From: Rhodopseudomonas rhenobacensis
GTDB taxonomy: Bacteria; Pseudomonadota; Alphaproteobacteria; Rhizobiales; Xanthobacteraceae
Reading direction: 5' to 3'
Assembly: GCF_014203125.1 (NCBI RefSeq)
Contig: NZ_JACHIH010000008.1
Location: forward strand, 1-64,000
DNA: 64,000 nt
The notes beneath the pieces were generated by a model. The model searched no databases and was not told where the DNA came from. It saw nothing but the letters and a program-made list of their open reading frames with translations. The translations under genes were made by a program, and so were the position numbers. Shown in pieces: positions 1 through 9,172 of the stretch (positions are counted from its first letter, which is position 1; each line of letters begins with the position of its first letter).

Positions 1-638
1 GCCTGCCGGTTCAGCGGCTGGTGCTGGCCGAACTTCTCGAACAGCACCATCGCCAACAGGCTGGGACCGGCCCAGCCGCGGGCGAGCACGTGGAATGGCG
101 CCGGCGCCTGGCTGATGGTCTCGCAATCCCGGCAGCTGAACTTCTCCCGGACGTGCTGGATCACCTTCCAGGATTTCGGGATCACCTCCAGCGTCTCGGT
201 GATGTCTTCGCCGAGCTTCGACAGCCGCGTCCCGCCGCAGCAGGCGCACGACGTCGGCGCCGGCACGATCACGCGCTCGCGCGGCAGATGGTCGGGGAAC
301 GGCTTGCGGGATGGCCGCTGGCGGGTGAACGAGGCCACGGTGGTGGTCGCGTTAGCGACCTTGGCGGCGGCGATTTCGGAGGCGAGTTCGTCCTCGGTCG
401 CGGACGTTTCGAGGTCTTCAAGCGTCAGCTCGAGCTGGTCCAACAGACGCGCGGTGCGCTCCGAGCGCGGGCCAAAACGATCGCGGTTCAGCTTTTCGAT
501 CTGCAGCTTCAGATGCGCGATCAGCGCCTGATCGTCGGACTGCTGGGCGCGAACGATGGCGAGTTCGGCACGCGTCGCAAGCAACGCCGCGTGCAGCGCC
601 TCGATATCGTCCGGCAGTTTCGCAGCGCCGTTTCCCAT
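1..638 (-). CDS. tnpC: IS66 transposase TnpC, N-terminal part (runs off the left edge)
   Basis: Reading the minus strand from an ATG at 638 gives an open frame to base 1. The first ~70 residues form a heptad-like helical stretch ending in NRDRFGPRSER, matching the IS66 leucine-zipper domain. A Cys-x-Cys-Cys-Gly-Gly motif followed about 35 residues later by Cys-x-x-Cys matches the IS66 zinc-finger domain. The DDE catalytic domain would lie beyond the window. TnpC is the transposase proper of IS66 elements. Start is inferred from homology; about 71 bases separate it from tnpB. Confidence 0.88.
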   Translation of the reverse strand, partial: MGNGAAKLPDDIEALHAALLATRAELAIVRAQQSDDQALIAHLKLQIEKLNRDRFGPRSERTARLLDQLELTLEDLETSATEDELASEIAAAKVANATTTVASFTRQRPSRKPFPDHLPRERVIVPAPTSCACCGGTRLSKLGEDITETLEVIPKSWKVIQHVREKFSCRDCETISQAPAPFHVLARGWAGPSLLAMVLFEKFGQHQPLNRQ

Positions 639-709
639 GCCTCGATGGAATCACAAAACCTGCGATTTGGCGCGGGCTTTTTGCAATCTTAGGGGATTTT
701 TTGTGCCGC

Positions 710-1057
710 CTATCCGGCGCTCTGCGGCCGCCAGCTGTGCTGCGGATTGCGCCAGTCGATCGCCTCCAGCAGATAACCCATCTGGGCCGCGCTCAGCGCC
801 ACCACGCCGTCCACCGTCGAGGGCCAGATGAAGCGACCGCGGTCCAGCCGCTTGGCGTAAAGCGACAGCCCGATCCCGTCGTGCCACAGCGCCTTGATCA
901 GCGTGCCGGCGCGGCAGCGGAACACGAAGACGTCGCCGGCGAACGGATCGCGGCCAAAACCTTCCTGCACCAGAAGCGCCAGCCCCTGCATGCCTTTGCG
1001 CATGTCGGTATGCCCGGTCGCGATCCAGATCCGCGCGCCTGCTGCGATCGGGATCAT
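710..1057 (-). CDS. tnpB: IS66 family accessory protein TnpB (Orf2)
   Basis: 115 residues, the normal length for IS66 TnpB. It has the family signature near the N-terminus (I-W-I-A-T-G-H-T-D-M-R-K-G at about residues 10-22), followed by F-V-F-R-C-R and the basic segment around L-Y-A-K-R-L-D-R-G-R-F-I-W. TnpB is required together with TnpA and TnpC for IS66 transposition, though its biochemical role is unclear. The start overlaps the tnpA stop by four bases, indicating translational coupling. It looks intact. Confidence 0.92.
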   Translation of the reverse strand: MIPIAAGARIWIATGHTDMRKGMQGLALLVQEGFGRDPFAGDVFVFRCRAGTLIKALWHDGIGLSLYAKRLDRGRFIWPSTVDGVVALSAAQMGYLLEAIDWRNPQHSWRPQSAG

Positions 1058-1464
1058 CGGCGCTCCAGAATGTCGAGCACTCGCGCCAACGCGGCCGCGT
1101 CGACGTCAGCGTCGACGATGATCCGGCGATCATTGCCCAGCTCGATCACCATCCGGCCGCTCGCCGGCACGGCAGCGGATGACGGCGCATTCGCGGGCGC
1201 TGCCGTGCTCGTCACGACCGCCGGCACAAACGCAGGCTTGGGCTGTTCGACCTCTCCTGCACGAACAGCGCCGAATGACCGCCGCCACGTCAGTAGCAAC
1301 GAGCGCGATATTCCGTGACGCCGCGCTGTCGACGAGATCGCCCGCGGCGTTTGCATGCTCTCCAGAACGATCTTGAGCTTCTCGTCATCCGTCCATTGCC
1401 GGCGCCGGCCGGTCTCGACGACTTCGAGCCGCTCAACCTGTGTACTGCACTTATGGCTGTCCAT
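1054..1464 (-). CDS. tnpA: IS66 family protein TnpA (Orf1, transposase_8-type HTH)
   Basis: 136 residues. The N-terminal half carries a helix-turn-helix (W-T-D-D-E-K-L-K-I-V-L-E, then A-R-R-H-G-I-S-R-S-L-L-L-T-W-R-R) typical of IS66 Orf1 and IS3-type small proteins; it probably binds the element ends. The middle is Ala/Pro-rich, and the C-terminal part is the usual acidic tail with D-V-D-A-A-A-L-A-R-V-L. No clear Shine-Dalgarno is seen, and the start codon lies inside a perfect hairpin (1447-1470), which could keep expression low. Confidence 0.9.
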   Translation of the reverse strand: MDSHKCSTQVERLEVVETGRRRQWTDDEKLKIVLESMQTPRAISSTARRHGISRSLLLTWRRSFGAVRAGEVEQPKPAFVPAVVTSTAAPANAPSSAAVPASGRMVIELGNDRRIIVDADVDAAALARVLDILERR

Positions 1465-1470
1465 AAGTGC
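1447..1470. repeat. Perfect hairpin over the tnpA start codon
   Basis: GCACTTATGG (1447-1456) and CCATAAGTGC (1461-1470) are exact reverse complements separated by CTGT. In the tnpA transcript the AUG (1464-1462) is within the 5' arm. The structure could sequester the start codon, or be part of the end-recognition sequence of the element. Confidence 0.75.
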
Positions 1471-1737
1471 TGTTACAGAGCAATCCGCCTAACCCAGCAA
1501 GGCGGCCCTCGCCGGAGGGAGACGCCTGGCCGAGGGGCCCGGCCGCATCATGCCGGCGGACGTGCTTGCCATAGCACCGGGACGGCCACGCCGTCGGTCG
1601 GTTCAATACGAAGTTATCCCTTGAAGGGCTGCTATCCAGCGAGGTAAATGCGGCGACGCGGTCCCGCGGCCGCGCTCCGGAACAGCGGCGGTGCCGTGCG
1701 CGCCGGGCGGTCGTTACCGAACCAATCGGATCGTCCC

Positions 1738-2646
1738 TTGCAGAATGAACTCCCGCCGAATCTGAAGCGAATTGAGTCCGAGTCGATCGAAATCATGCGC
1801 GACGTGGTCGCCACGTTTCGCAATCCGGTGATGCTCTATTCGGTCGGCAAGGACTCCAGCGTCATGTTGCGGTTGGCGATCAAGGCGTTCTATCCCGCGC
1901 CGCTGCCGTTCCCGCTGCTTCATGTCGATACGACGTGGAAGTTCAAGGACATGATCACGTTTCGCGACGAGCAGGCGCGGGCCAACGGGGTCGATCTGCG
2001 GGTTCACGTGAACCAGGACGGGGTGGAAAAGGGCGTCAATCCATTCACCTTCAGTTCCTCGACCTACACCGACATCATGAAGACCGAAGCGCTGAAACAG
2101 GCGCTGGGCAACTATCAATTCGACGCCGCGCTGGGTGGCGCGCGACGCGACGAGGAGAAGAGCCGCGCCAAGGAGCGGATCTTCTCGTTTCGCTCCAAGA
2201 ACCAGGTGTGGGATCCGCGCGATCAGCGCCCGGAGCTGTGGAACCTGTTCAACCCGCTGATCCATCCCGGCGAATCCATTCGGGTGTTTCCGCTCTCGAA
2301 CTGGACCGAGCTCGATGTCTGGACCTACATCGGTCTGGAGAACATTCCGGTGGTTCCGTTGTATTTCGCGGCGCTCCGGCCGGTGGTTCGCCGCGCGAAT
2401 ACCTGGATCATGGTGGACGATCACCGTTTACCGCTCGGTCCGGACGAGGTGCCGGAAATGCGGCGGGTGCGGTTTCGGACGCTGGGATGCTATCCGTTGA
2501 CCGGAGCGATCGAATCCGCCGCGGAAACCGTCGAGCAGATCGTTGCCGAGATGGCCGAGACGCGATTCTCCGAACGGCAGGGTCGGCTCATCGATACCGA
2601 CGAGGTCGGATCGATGGAGAAAAAGAAGCGCGAAGGATACTTCTAG
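1738..2646 (+). CDS. cysD: Sulfate adenylyltransferase subunit 2 (CysD/NodP)
   Basis: Small subunit of ATP sulfurylase; with CysN it makes adenosine 5'-phosphosulfate from sulfate and ATP in the cytoplasm. The sequence matches CysD from near the start: the PP-loop [32 protein letters not shown], and the C-terminal S-E-R-Q-G-R and K-K-R-E-G-Y-F. The frame is open from an ATG at 1648, but the first 30 codons are Arg-rich and unlike CysD. A TTG at 1738 gives 302 residues, the same length as E. coli CysD (from memory), so I prefer it. Its stop shares one base with the cysNC start. The upstream region has been invaded by an IS66 element. Confidence 0.93.
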   Translation: MQNELPPNLKRIESESIEIMRDVVATFRNPVMLYSVGKDSSVMLRLAIKAFYPAPLPFPLLHVDTTWKFKDMITFRDEQARANGVDLRVHVNQDGVEKGVNPFTFSSSTYTDIMKTEALKQALGNYQFDAALGGARRDEEKSRAKERIFSFRSKNQVWDPRDQRPELWNLFNPLIHPGESIRVFPLSNWTELDVWTYIGLENIPVVPLYFAALRPVVRRANTWIMVDDHRLPLGPDEVPEMRRVRFRTLGCYPLTGAIESAAETVEQIVAEMAETRFSERQGRLIDTDEVGSMEKKKREGYF

Positions 2647-4517
2647 TGAGTGCGACCCCCGGCCAGGCGGCGGACAAGGATCTGCTCCGTTTCATCACCT
2701 GTGGTTCGGTCGATGACGGCAAGTCGACGATGATCGGCCGGTTGCTGCACGATTCGAAGCTGATCATGGAGGACACCCTCCACGCGCTGACCAAGGATTC
2801 GCGCCGCTACGGCAGCCACAACGACGGGGTCGATCTCGCGCTGCTGGTCGACGGCCTTCAGGTCGAACGCGAGCAGGGCATCACCATCGACGTGGCCTAC
2901 TGCTTCTTTTCAACGCCGCATCGCTCCTTCATCGTCGCCGATACGCCGGGTCACGAGCAATACACCCGGAACATGGCCACCGGCGCCTCGACCGCGCAAC
3001 TCGCCGTCGTGCTGATCGACGCGCGCAAGGGAATTCTGCAGCAAACCAGGCGGCATACCTACATCTGCTCGCTGCTGGGATTGAAGCACGTCGTGTTCGC
3101 GGTGAACAAGATCGACCTGGTGGGCTACCGCGAGGACGCCTTTCGGCGCATCGCCGAGGAGGCCGAAGCCTTCGCCGCTCCGCTCGGGTTCCGGTCGGTC
3201 CATGTCGTTCCGATCTCGGCGCGTGACGGCGACAATATCACCGAACGATCGCCGCGGACGCCGTGGTACGTCGGCCCGGCGCTGCTGCCGTATTTGGAGA
3301 CCATCGACGTCTACAGCGACGTGCTTTCGAAGCCGTTCCGCTTCCAGGTGCAATGGGTCAACCGGCCGCACTCCGAATTCCGCGGCTACGCCGGGACGGT
3401 CGCGTCGGGCCGCATCCGCAAAGGCGACCCGATCGTCGTTCCGACCTCGGGGCAACGGTCCCGGGTTCAGGACATCATCAGCTATCAGGCATCGCACGAC
3501 GTCGCCGAGGCCGGCGATGCCATCGTGCTCACGCTGGAACACGACATCGACCTTGCGCGCGGCCACGTGCTTTGCGCGCCGACGGAGTTGCCGGAGGTCA
3601 CGAACAGGTTTGCCGCCCACGTACTCTGGATGGACCAAGAGCCGCTGATCTCCGGGCGCTCCGTGCTGTGTCGGATCGGAACCAACCTGATCTCCGCGTC
3701 GATTTCGATCGACTGCAAGATCGATATCAATACCCGTGTGCGGGTTCCGGGCAACAGCATCGGCCTGAACGAGGTGGCGTTCTGCAATCTGGTGGCCGCA
3801 GCCCCGGTGGCGTTCGATCCCTACGTCGACAACCCGAAAATGGGCGCGTTCATCGTCATCGACCGCCACAGCTATCGCACGGTCGGCGCCGGCATGATCG
3901 CATTCAATCTCGATCGCCGCGACGAACGGCAAGCCGGTCAACGAACCGTGGACAAGACCGCGCGCGCCGCCCTCAAGCAACAGAATCCGGCGGTGCTCTG
4001 GCTGACCGGGCTGTCGGGAGCAGGCAAATCGACCATTGCCCGCCTGCTGGAAGCCCGGCTGCATGCCGCGGGCCATCACACCATGATGCTCGACGGTGAC
4101 CATCTGCGCGGCGGGCTGAGCCGCGATCTCGGCTTCACCACCGAGGATCGCGTCGAGAACATTCGCCGTGCCGGGGAGGTCGCCAAGCTGATGGTAGAAG
4201 GCGGTCTCATCGTCTTGTGCGCGTTCATTTCGCCGCATCGCGCCGAGCGGGCGAAGGTCCGCGATTTGTTCGGGCCGGACGAGTTCATCGAGATCTTCGT
4301 CGATACGCCGATCGAGACCTGCATCGCCCGCGATCCGAAAGGCCTGTATGGCCACGCCCGCAGCGGCGAACTGACGAACTTCACCGGCTTCGACGCGCCC
4401 TATGAAGCACCCGACGCTCCGGAAATTCACCTGAAGACCCCGGGCCTGACCGCCGAGCAGCTGGCCGATCGGGTCATCAGCGTTCTTCTGGCGCGCAGGC
4501 TGATCGCGCGCTCGTAG
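2646..4517 (+). CDS. cysNC: Bifunctional sulfate adenylyltransferase subunit 1 / adenylylsulfate kinase (CysNC, NodQ-type)
   Basis: 623 residues from a GTG at 2646, preceded by GAAGGA at 2632-2637 and overlapping the cysD stop by one base. Residues 1 to about 430 are the GTPase CysN: G1 loop G-S-V-D-D-G-K-S-T at 20-28, D-T-P-G-H-E-Q-Y at 99-106 and N-K-I-D at 154-157. Residues from about 440 are APS kinase: P-loop G-L-S-G-A-G-K-S-T at 455-463, then D-G-D-H-L-R. The fused enzyme drives APS synthesis by GTP hydrolysis and phosphorylates APS to PAPS, the universal sulfuryl donor. Rhizobial NodQ has the same architecture and feeds Nod-factor sulfation. PAPS here may serve cysteine synthesis and the sulfotransferase-like proteins at 39633 and 47366. 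Confidence 0.95.
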   Translation: MSATPGQAADKDLLRFITCGSVDDGKSTMIGRLLHDSKLIMEDTLHALTKDSRRYGSHNDGVDLALLVDGLQVEREQGITIDVAYCFFSTPHRSFIVADTPGHEQYTRNMATGASTAQLAVVLIDARKGILQQTRRHTYICSLLGLKHVVFAVNKIDLVGYREDAFRRIAEEAEAFAAPLGFRSVHVVPISARDGDNITERSPRTPWYVGPALLPYLETIDVYSDVLSKPFRFQVQWVNRPHSEFRGYAGTVASGRIRKGDPIVVPTSGQRSRVQDIISYQASHDVAEAGDAIVLTLEHDIDLARGHVLCAPTELPEVTNRFAAHVLWMDQEPLISGRSVLCRIGTNLISASISIDCKIDINTRVRVPGNSIGLNEVAFCNLVAAAPVAFDPYVDNPKMGAFIVIDRHSYRTVGAGMIAFNLDRRDERQAGQRTVDKTARAALKQQNPAVLWLTGLSGAGKSTIARLLEARLHAAGHHTMMLDGDHLRGGLSRDLGFTTEDRVENIRRAGEVAKLMVEGGLIVLCAFISPHRAERAKVRDLFGPDEFIEIFVDTPIETCIARDPKGLYGHARSGELTNFTGFDAPYEAPDAPEIHLKTPGLTAEQLADRVISVLLARRLIARS

Positions 4518-5145
4518 CGCGGGTGCGTCGGGCGGCTGTTGTGTCGCCGCAGCCGAGTCGCCGCCCAGGCTCGGAATCGGTTTTGCAATGCGGCATGGGC
4601 TTCGCTGGGACCGGGCGTGGAGATCCCGGCCGTCCATGCGCTACGGTTGCGCGCAGGCGAGGGCGACTGCTTCCTGCGCGATCCAAAGAACAAATCCCTC
4701 GACGGTGGTTGACTAGCAACTCGGCCGGTCGCAGTATCCAGCGCCGCCAACCGCTACGTTGTCGGTGGCATCGGTTATTGTTGTTGAAGTATTAGCGTCG
4801 CAGTCGACCGCCACGGCGGACAATTTGAAGCGCGGCACGCCGGCACCGCTGACCGGAGTCCAATCGGGGCGGATCGCGGATTTATCGCGCGGCCCGGAAC
4901 AGAAATCACGACGCGGTGCTGGCAACCGCAGATGACGAGACGTTTTCGAAACGATGATTTCATCGATGCCTTGAGCGCAAGATGCTGATTGTCCAAGACT
5001 CACGATCTCATTTCTTGAAGCCCGCAGCACGGGTGCTTCAAAGACGACATATCACCGTGGACCAGCCGAGATGTCACGACGAGGGATCAGCCTGATCCGC
5101 GGGACAATCATAGGCGGCGAAAGCCCAACAGCATGGGAGGAAGAA
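4518..5145. other. Intergenic region, no supported gene
   Basis: About 630 bases between cysNC and the first beta-helix gene. Short open frames exist on both strands; the longest is a 105-residue minus-strand frame at 5030-4713 whose C-terminal half looks moderately protein-like but has no recognised domain and no good ribosome binding site. I do not call it. The last bases carry the Shine-Dalgarno GGGAGG (5136-5141 area) for the next gene. Confidence 0.5.
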
Positions 5146-6063
5146 TTGAGCAAAATCCTGATTTCGATCCTGTTAGGACTGCTGTCAGTCGTGATGCTGT
5201 CCGCAGCGCCGGCCAGTGCACAAGCGAGCCGAACCTGGGTGTCGGGCGTCGGGGACGACGCCAATCCCTGCAGCCGCACGGCGCCGTGCAAGACCTTCGC
5301 AGGCGCCATCTCGAAGACCGCGGCCGGCGGTGAAATCGATGCGCTCGATCCGGGCGGATTCGGCGCCGTGACCATCACCAAATCGATCACCATCGATGGC
5401 GGTGGCGGTCAGGGTGGACAGGTCGCAGGAATTCTCGCCTCAGGCACCGTGGGAATCAACGTCAACGCGCAGCCGTCTGATGTGATCATCATTCGCAACC
5501 TCTCTATCAACGGAGTCGGGACCGGCACCAACGGCATCAATTTCCTTGCCGGCAGCTCGCTGGAGATCGAAAATGTGAAGATCATGAACTTCAGCGCCAA
5601 CTGTGTCCGCTTTCAGCCCACCGTGAAGGCGAACCTGATCATCACCAACAGCGCCCTCGACCGATGCCTGGGCGGCGGGCTGAGCAGCTCGGCGACCAGC
5701 GGCGGCACCAATCTCGTGCAGATCAATCGATCGACAATCTACAGATCCTCGGTCGCGGTGACCAGCGGCGCCAACAGTTCGGTGCAAATCTGGAGCAGCG
5801 TCATCTCCAACAACGGCGTCGGTGGCGTGCTCGCCAATGCCGCGACCGGCCAGGTGAGCCTTGATCAGTCGACGGTTACCAACAACGGATTTGGCGTTCA
5901 GGCGCAGGCCTCCGGAATCGTGCGATTGACGAATACGAGCGTGATCGCAAACACCGGGACGGGATTATTCGCCAATGGTGGACAGATCTTGACCTGGCAG
6001 AATAACTGGGTCGCCGGCAATGCCCCGGATGGCGCTCGAACCGGAACGATCGTCCCGCAGTGA
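5146..6063 (+). CDS. Secreted right-handed parallel beta-helix protein
   Basis: 305 residues from a TTG at 5146, chosen because GGGAGGAAG lies just upstream and the first residues then form a clean signal peptide (hydrophobic L-I-S-I-L-L-G-L-L-S-V-V-M, cleavage after A-S-A-Q-A). The mature part has repeated short turns rich in N, S, T, G, I and V (ITI-DGGG, IRNLSI-NG, IENVKI, LIITNSAL, VQIWSSVISNN), typical of right-handed beta-helix proteins related to pectate-lyase and NosD folds. Two Cys-rich loops near the N-terminus (N-P-C-S-R-T-A-P-C-K) may form a disulfide. Substrate unknown. It is a paralogue of the gene at 6932, whose mature protein opens with an equivalent Cys pair. Confidence 0.8.
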   Translation: MSKILISILLGLLSVVMLSAAPASAQASRTWVSGVGDDANPCSRTAPCKTFAGAISKTAAGGEIDALDPGGFGAVTITKSITIDGGGGQGGQVAGILASGTVGINVNAQPSDVIIIRNLSINGVGTGTNGINFLAGSSLEIENVKIMNFSANCVRFQPTVKANLIITNSALDRCLGGGLSSSATSGGTNLVQINRSTIYRSSVAVTSGANSSVQIWSSVISNNGVGGVLANAATGQVSLDQSTVTNNGFGVQAQASGIVRLTNTSVIANTGTGLFANGGQILTWQNNWVAGNAPDGARTGTIVPQ

Positions 6064-6113
6064 TGCGGGCAGCGGTGTCGGGTTGGGTTTGCTGGCTTCG
6101 TACTGACGATCGA

Positions 6114-6133
6114 GAGCGGGCATGTGCCCGCTC
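6114..6133. terminator. GC-rich hairpin after the first beta-helix gene
   Basis: GAGCGGGC (6114-6121) and GCCCGCTC (6126-6133) form a perfect 8-bp stem with loop ATGT. It is about 50 bases after the stop at 6063. There is no T-run, so it is a weak candidate terminator or mRNA-stabilising structure. Confidence 0.35.
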
Positions 6134-6156
6134 GTCGGGACTACGAGATTGAGACA

Positions 6157-6666
6157 ATGTGGTTGTGGTTGCTGCGTCCCGGCGAGACGCTAAAAGCGGG
6201 CGTATATCGTCCGACGACTCTCCTCGCTGTGGTCATCGCGGGCGTGGCATGGGTCGGTTCGCCGGCGTTCGGTGGGGTCCGCGTCGCCGGCTCGCCGGCG
6301 GCGATCGAATTGCAAGCTGAGAATGTCGAGCTTCATGAAGTGCTGCGGCAGTTGAGCCTGAACTACCCGTTTCAGTTCAAGAGCGTCGTCCCTCTGACTC
6401 AAACCGTCACGGGAAGGTACACCGGCTCATTGCAGCAGGTGGTCGGTCGCCTGCTTTCCGGCAGCCAGTTCGTGACCCGGCTGTCGGGGCAAGAGGTCTC
6501 GGTCGTTGTCTACGCCATGCAGAAGGGAGCCGCGCGAGCCGCGGATCCTGCTCCGCCAGCCGCGGCCGTGCCGTCTCCCGTTTCACAAGCCCCACCCGAG
6601 ACAGCAATGCCGCGGATGACTCTGCCTAATCCGAAAGGTGTGACGGACTCGGGCTACGTCCGGTGA
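6157..6666 (+). CDS. Small secreted STN (secretin/TonB short N-terminal) domain protein
   Basis: 169 residues from the ATG at 6157 (an in-frame GTG at 6124 lies inside a hairpin and is less likely). Residues ~18-40 are a hydrophobic signal or anchor ending in G-S-P-A-F-G. Residues ~45-120 match the STN domain: A-A-I-E-L-Q-A-E-N-V-E-L-H-E-V-L-R-Q-L, then V-T-G-R-Y-T-G-S-L-Q-Q-V-V-G-R-L-L-S-G, which in secretins and FecA-like receptors forms a periplasmic signalling or docking module. The C-terminal ~50 residues are Pro/Ala-rich and probably disordered. No secretin or barrel follows, so it is a stand-alone STN protein. It lies between two beta-helix genes, which suggests a joint envelope role. 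Confidence 0.7.
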   Translation: MWLWLLRPGETLKAGVYRPTTLLAVVIAGVAWVGSPAFGGVRVAGSPAAIELQAENVELHEVLRQLSLNYPFQFKSVVPLTQTVTGRYTGSLQQVVGRLLSGSQFVTRLSGQEVSVVVYAMQKGAARAADPAPPAAAVPSPVSQAPPETAMPRMTLPNPKGVTDSGYVR

Positions 6667-6931
6667 TGGAAATGAGTGAAGGCAAAGGCGGTCATTGGGC
6701 TCTCTGAAGGTGCTGACTGCGCCCTTCGCGTCGCGTGCATGTGACGGCGCGCCGGTGATGGAACGGCGTATTCAGAGCCTGCCGTCGTCGCTTAACAATC
6801 GCGCGTAGCGAACACGTAGTGTATTGATTAGTTGTTCCGCCAAAAACAAGGCCGGCATGATTACGATCGTGTTGTTAGTGCGGACAAACTATGTCAGCCT
6901 GCTCGAATTGCATAACCAAGGGAGGAATTTC

Positions 6932-7885
6932 ATGGCCTACAAATGGACTTGCGCCGGGATTTTGGCGGTTGCGCTGGCCTCATCGTCGGCGTTAGCGGAC
7001 ACGCGGATTGTGGGTAAGTCGGGAACGGATTCGCCGACCTGTGGTGGGACTGGTGTGGCGCCATGCCTGACGATCGGCACCGCGCTCAGCAACGCGGTCA
7101 CCGGGGGCGGCTTCGCGCGCGTGGTGATCGCGTCGAACGGTGTGTTTCAGGAAGCGGTGACGATCACCACAGCAGCCGAGATCACGGTGGCCAACGGCGG
7201 GTTTGTGGTGCTCGCCCCGCCCTCCGGAGGCGTTGGAATAACCATCAATGCAGGGACCAGTGACTCGATCAGGATCTACAATCTTTACTTCGGGGGAGGG
7301 AGCGGCGCCGCGCTGAATGCAATTGCCTTCAATGGCGGCAGCCGCCTCGAATTGCACAACGTGCAGGTCCGCGGTTTCGGCGGGCCCGCGCTGAATCTCA
7401 CGCCCAGCGGCGGCACCAGTTCGGATGTGCTGATCGTCGACTCGGATATCGCGGAGAACAGCAACAGTTGCGTGCTGCTGCAGCCGAACGGGATTGCCGG
7501 CAATGGCTACATCATCAACTCCCGAATTCACAATTGCAGCACGCTGGGCGTTCGCGCCGACAGCCAGAACACCACCGGCTTCGTGAAGATTCTGCTGTCG
7601 CGGTCGCTGGTCTACGGCGTCGGCGCGACAGCGGTCTCGGCCGCCTCCGGCACAGCGGGCGGCACGGCGCGCGTCTTCATCGAAGACAGTGACATCTCCG
7701 CAGCATCCAACGGCATCGTGGCCAATGGTGCAAAAGCCCAGCTGGTGTTGAACCGAAGTTCGGTGACCGGGAACAGTCTCGGCTCGAACGCGGTCGGCGG
7801 CGGGGTAGTCTACTCCTACGGCAACAACGTTCTGCAGTTCAACACCAACAACGGCCCGGCGCCGACGCCGGTCGCGCTGCAATAG
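6932..7885 (+). CDS. Secreted right-handed parallel beta-helix protein (paralogue)
   Basis: 317 residues. The ATG at 6932 is chosen because GGGAGG lies a few bases upstream and a classical signal peptide follows (M-A-Y-K-W-T-C-A-G-I-L-A-V-A-L-A, cleavage after S-A-L-A). An upstream in-frame ATG at 6824 would bury that signal. The mature protein resembles the gene at 5146: an N-terminal Cys pair (P-T-C-G-G-T-G-V-A-P-C) and repeated N/S/T/G-rich beta turns (IRIYNLYF, LELHNVQV, VLIVDSDIAENS, YIINSRIHNC). Likely an extracellular or periplasmic beta-helix protein; carbohydrate binding or cleavage is possible, but no catalytic residues can be identified. Confidence 0.8.
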   Translation: MAYKWTCAGILAVALASSSALADTRIVGKSGTDSPTCGGTGVAPCLTIGTALSNAVTGGGFARVVIASNGVFQEAVTITTAAEITVANGGFVVLAPPSGGVGITINAGTSDSIRIYNLYFGGGSGAALNAIAFNGGSRLELHNVQVRGFGGPALNLTPSGGTSSDVLIVDSDIAENSNSCVLLQPNGIAGNGYIINSRIHNCSTLGVRADSQNTTGFVKILLSRSLVYGVGATAVSAASGTAGGTARVFIEDSDISAASNGIVANGAKAQLVLNRSSVTGNSLGSNAVGGGVVYSYGNNVLQFNTNNGPAPTPVALQ

Positions 7886-8239
7886 TCGTTGGTCAAAATC
7901 GGCGCGCGTGTGGGTGAGATGAGGCCGCAGCACGCGCGCGATCCGCCGAGCCGTCGCAATGAAAATCGCCACGACGACGCGCACACGCGGTGCCGTGGCG
8001 GTGCGATCAAGATGGCGTGCCGGCAGAGGACGCAAACGGTTTGGCGCGGGCGGGCCCGCCGGGCGCGGCAGACATTCAAAGGCTCGTCGGTGCGCAATGT
8101 TTCCGGCGATGAATTGGGTATGTCCGTATGTATCCCCCGTCGTTCCTGCATGACTGGTTTCGCCGGCCGGCGAAATCGTCTATGAGGCAGCGCGGCGCGG
8201 ATTCTCACGCGCCGAGTTCTGGTGGAAATCAGCCACGCG
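7886..8239. other. Intergenic region with an 18-bp perfect palindrome
   Basis: No supported gene. It contains the uninterrupted palindrome TTTCGCCGGCCGGCGAAA at 8158-8175, about 65 bases before the glycosyltransferase start, which could be an operator or a factor-independent hairpin without a T-run. Confidence 0.5.
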
Positions 8240-9169
8240 ATGTCGCCTGCGCCTTCACGAGTAGCCATTCTGCTTGCGACCTATTGCGGGGCCGAATTTC
8301 TCGAGGAACAGCTTCAGTCGTTTCGCGCCCAGACGCATGGCGACTGGGAACTGCATGTCTCCGACGACGGCTCGACCGACGACACATTGGCCATCGTCGA
8401 AGCGTTTGCGACGACCGCCGAGCGACCGGTAGAGATTCGTGCCGGCGCCAGGGTAGGCTTCTGCCGCAATTTCCTGTCTCTGATCCCGCGCCGCCAAACC
8501 GACGCCGCCTACTTCGCCTTCAGCGACCAGGACGACATCTGGCACCCGCAAAAGCTCGCCAAGGCAGTGGCGTGGCTAGAATCCGTGCCGGCGGGATGTC
8601 CGGCGCTGTATTTCTCCCGCACCGCATTGGTCGCCCGCGACGGCGCCGCCCTCGGGCTGTCGCCGCTGTTCCGACGTCCCCCGGTGTTCGAGAACGCTCT
8701 GGTGCAGAACATCGGCGGCGGCAACACCATGGTGTTCAACGAAGCCGCCCGCAGCCTGTTGGCGCAAACGCCGAGCGATGTGCCGCTGGTCTCGCATGAC
8801 TGGTGGGCCTATCAGCTGATCACCGGGGCCGGCGGGATCGCGCATTACGATCCGTGGCCGAGCTTGAAATATCGGCAGCACGGGCAAAATCTGGTTGGCT
8901 CCAACATCGGGTTGCGCGCGCGTTTGGTCCGCCTGGTCGCGTTCGCCGGCGGGCGGGTGGTCGACTGGAATGCAATCAACATCGCGGCCCTCGACAGCGT
9001 TCGGCATTTGTTGCGTTCCGGCAACGTCCGGGTGCTGGAGCGCTACGCCCGCGCGCGGCGCGCCAGCGCGCTGCTCAGGCCGTATCTGTTGTGGAGCGCC
9101 GGGGTCTATCGGCAAACCAGCCTCGAGACCGTTGGTCTCTATCTGGGCGCCTTGCTCGGCCGGATTTGA
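8240..9169 (+). CDS. Family 2 glycosyltransferase
   Basis: 309 residues from the ATG at 8240; an in-frame GTG at 8222 is possible. The N-terminal half is a GT-A fold: V-A-I-L-L-A-T-Y-C-G-A-E-F-L, S-D-D-G-S-T-D-D-T and the metal-binding F-S-D-Q-D-D-I-W motif, followed by the acceptor-side P-L-V-S-H-D-W-W-A-Y and the K-Y-R-Q-H-G-Q-N motif. This combination is seen in O-antigen and rhamnan-type GT2 enzymes. Probably cytoplasmic, adding a sugar to a lipid-linked glycan exported by the Wzm/Wzt pair downstream. The donor sugar cannot be read from the sequence; dTDP-rhamnose is plausible given the rfb genes. Confidence 0.85.
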   Translation: MSPAPSRVAILLATYCGAEFLEEQLQSFRAQTHGDWELHVSDDGSTDDTLAIVEAFATTAERPVEIRAGARVGFCRNFLSLIPRRQTDAAYFAFSDQDDIWHPQKLAKAVAWLESVPAGCPALYFSRTALVARDGAALGLSPLFRRPPVFENALVQNIGGGNTMVFNEAARSLLAQTPSDVPLVSHDWWAYQLITGAGGIAHYDPWPSLKYRQHGQNLVGSNIGLRARLVRLVAFAGGRVVDWNAINIAALDSVRHLLRSGNVRVLERYARARRASALLRPYLLWSAGVYRQTSLETVGLYLGALLGRI

Positions 9170-9172
9170 TAA

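Larger units (their letters stand above)
1..1476 (-). mobile_element. IS66-family insertion sequence, partial
   Basis: Three consecutive minus-strand genes, tnpA (1464-1054), tnpB (1057-710) and the start of tnpC (638 to the left edge), are in the standard IS66 order. The element is cut by the window edge, so only its tnpA-side end is present. The exact terminal repeat cannot be proven without the other end; the outer border is probably just beyond the hairpin at 1447-1470. It lies directly upstream of cysD, so it may separate cysD from its original promoter. Confidence 0.85.

Noticed and set aside
2910-4637. 575-residue minus-strand frame over cysNC
   Set aside because: Antisense shadow of a conserved enzyme; composition not protein-like.
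4713-5030. 105-residue minus-strand frame with a moderately protein-like C-terminus
   Set aside because: No ribosome binding site, no recognised domain, and the surrounding region has frames open on both strands by chance.
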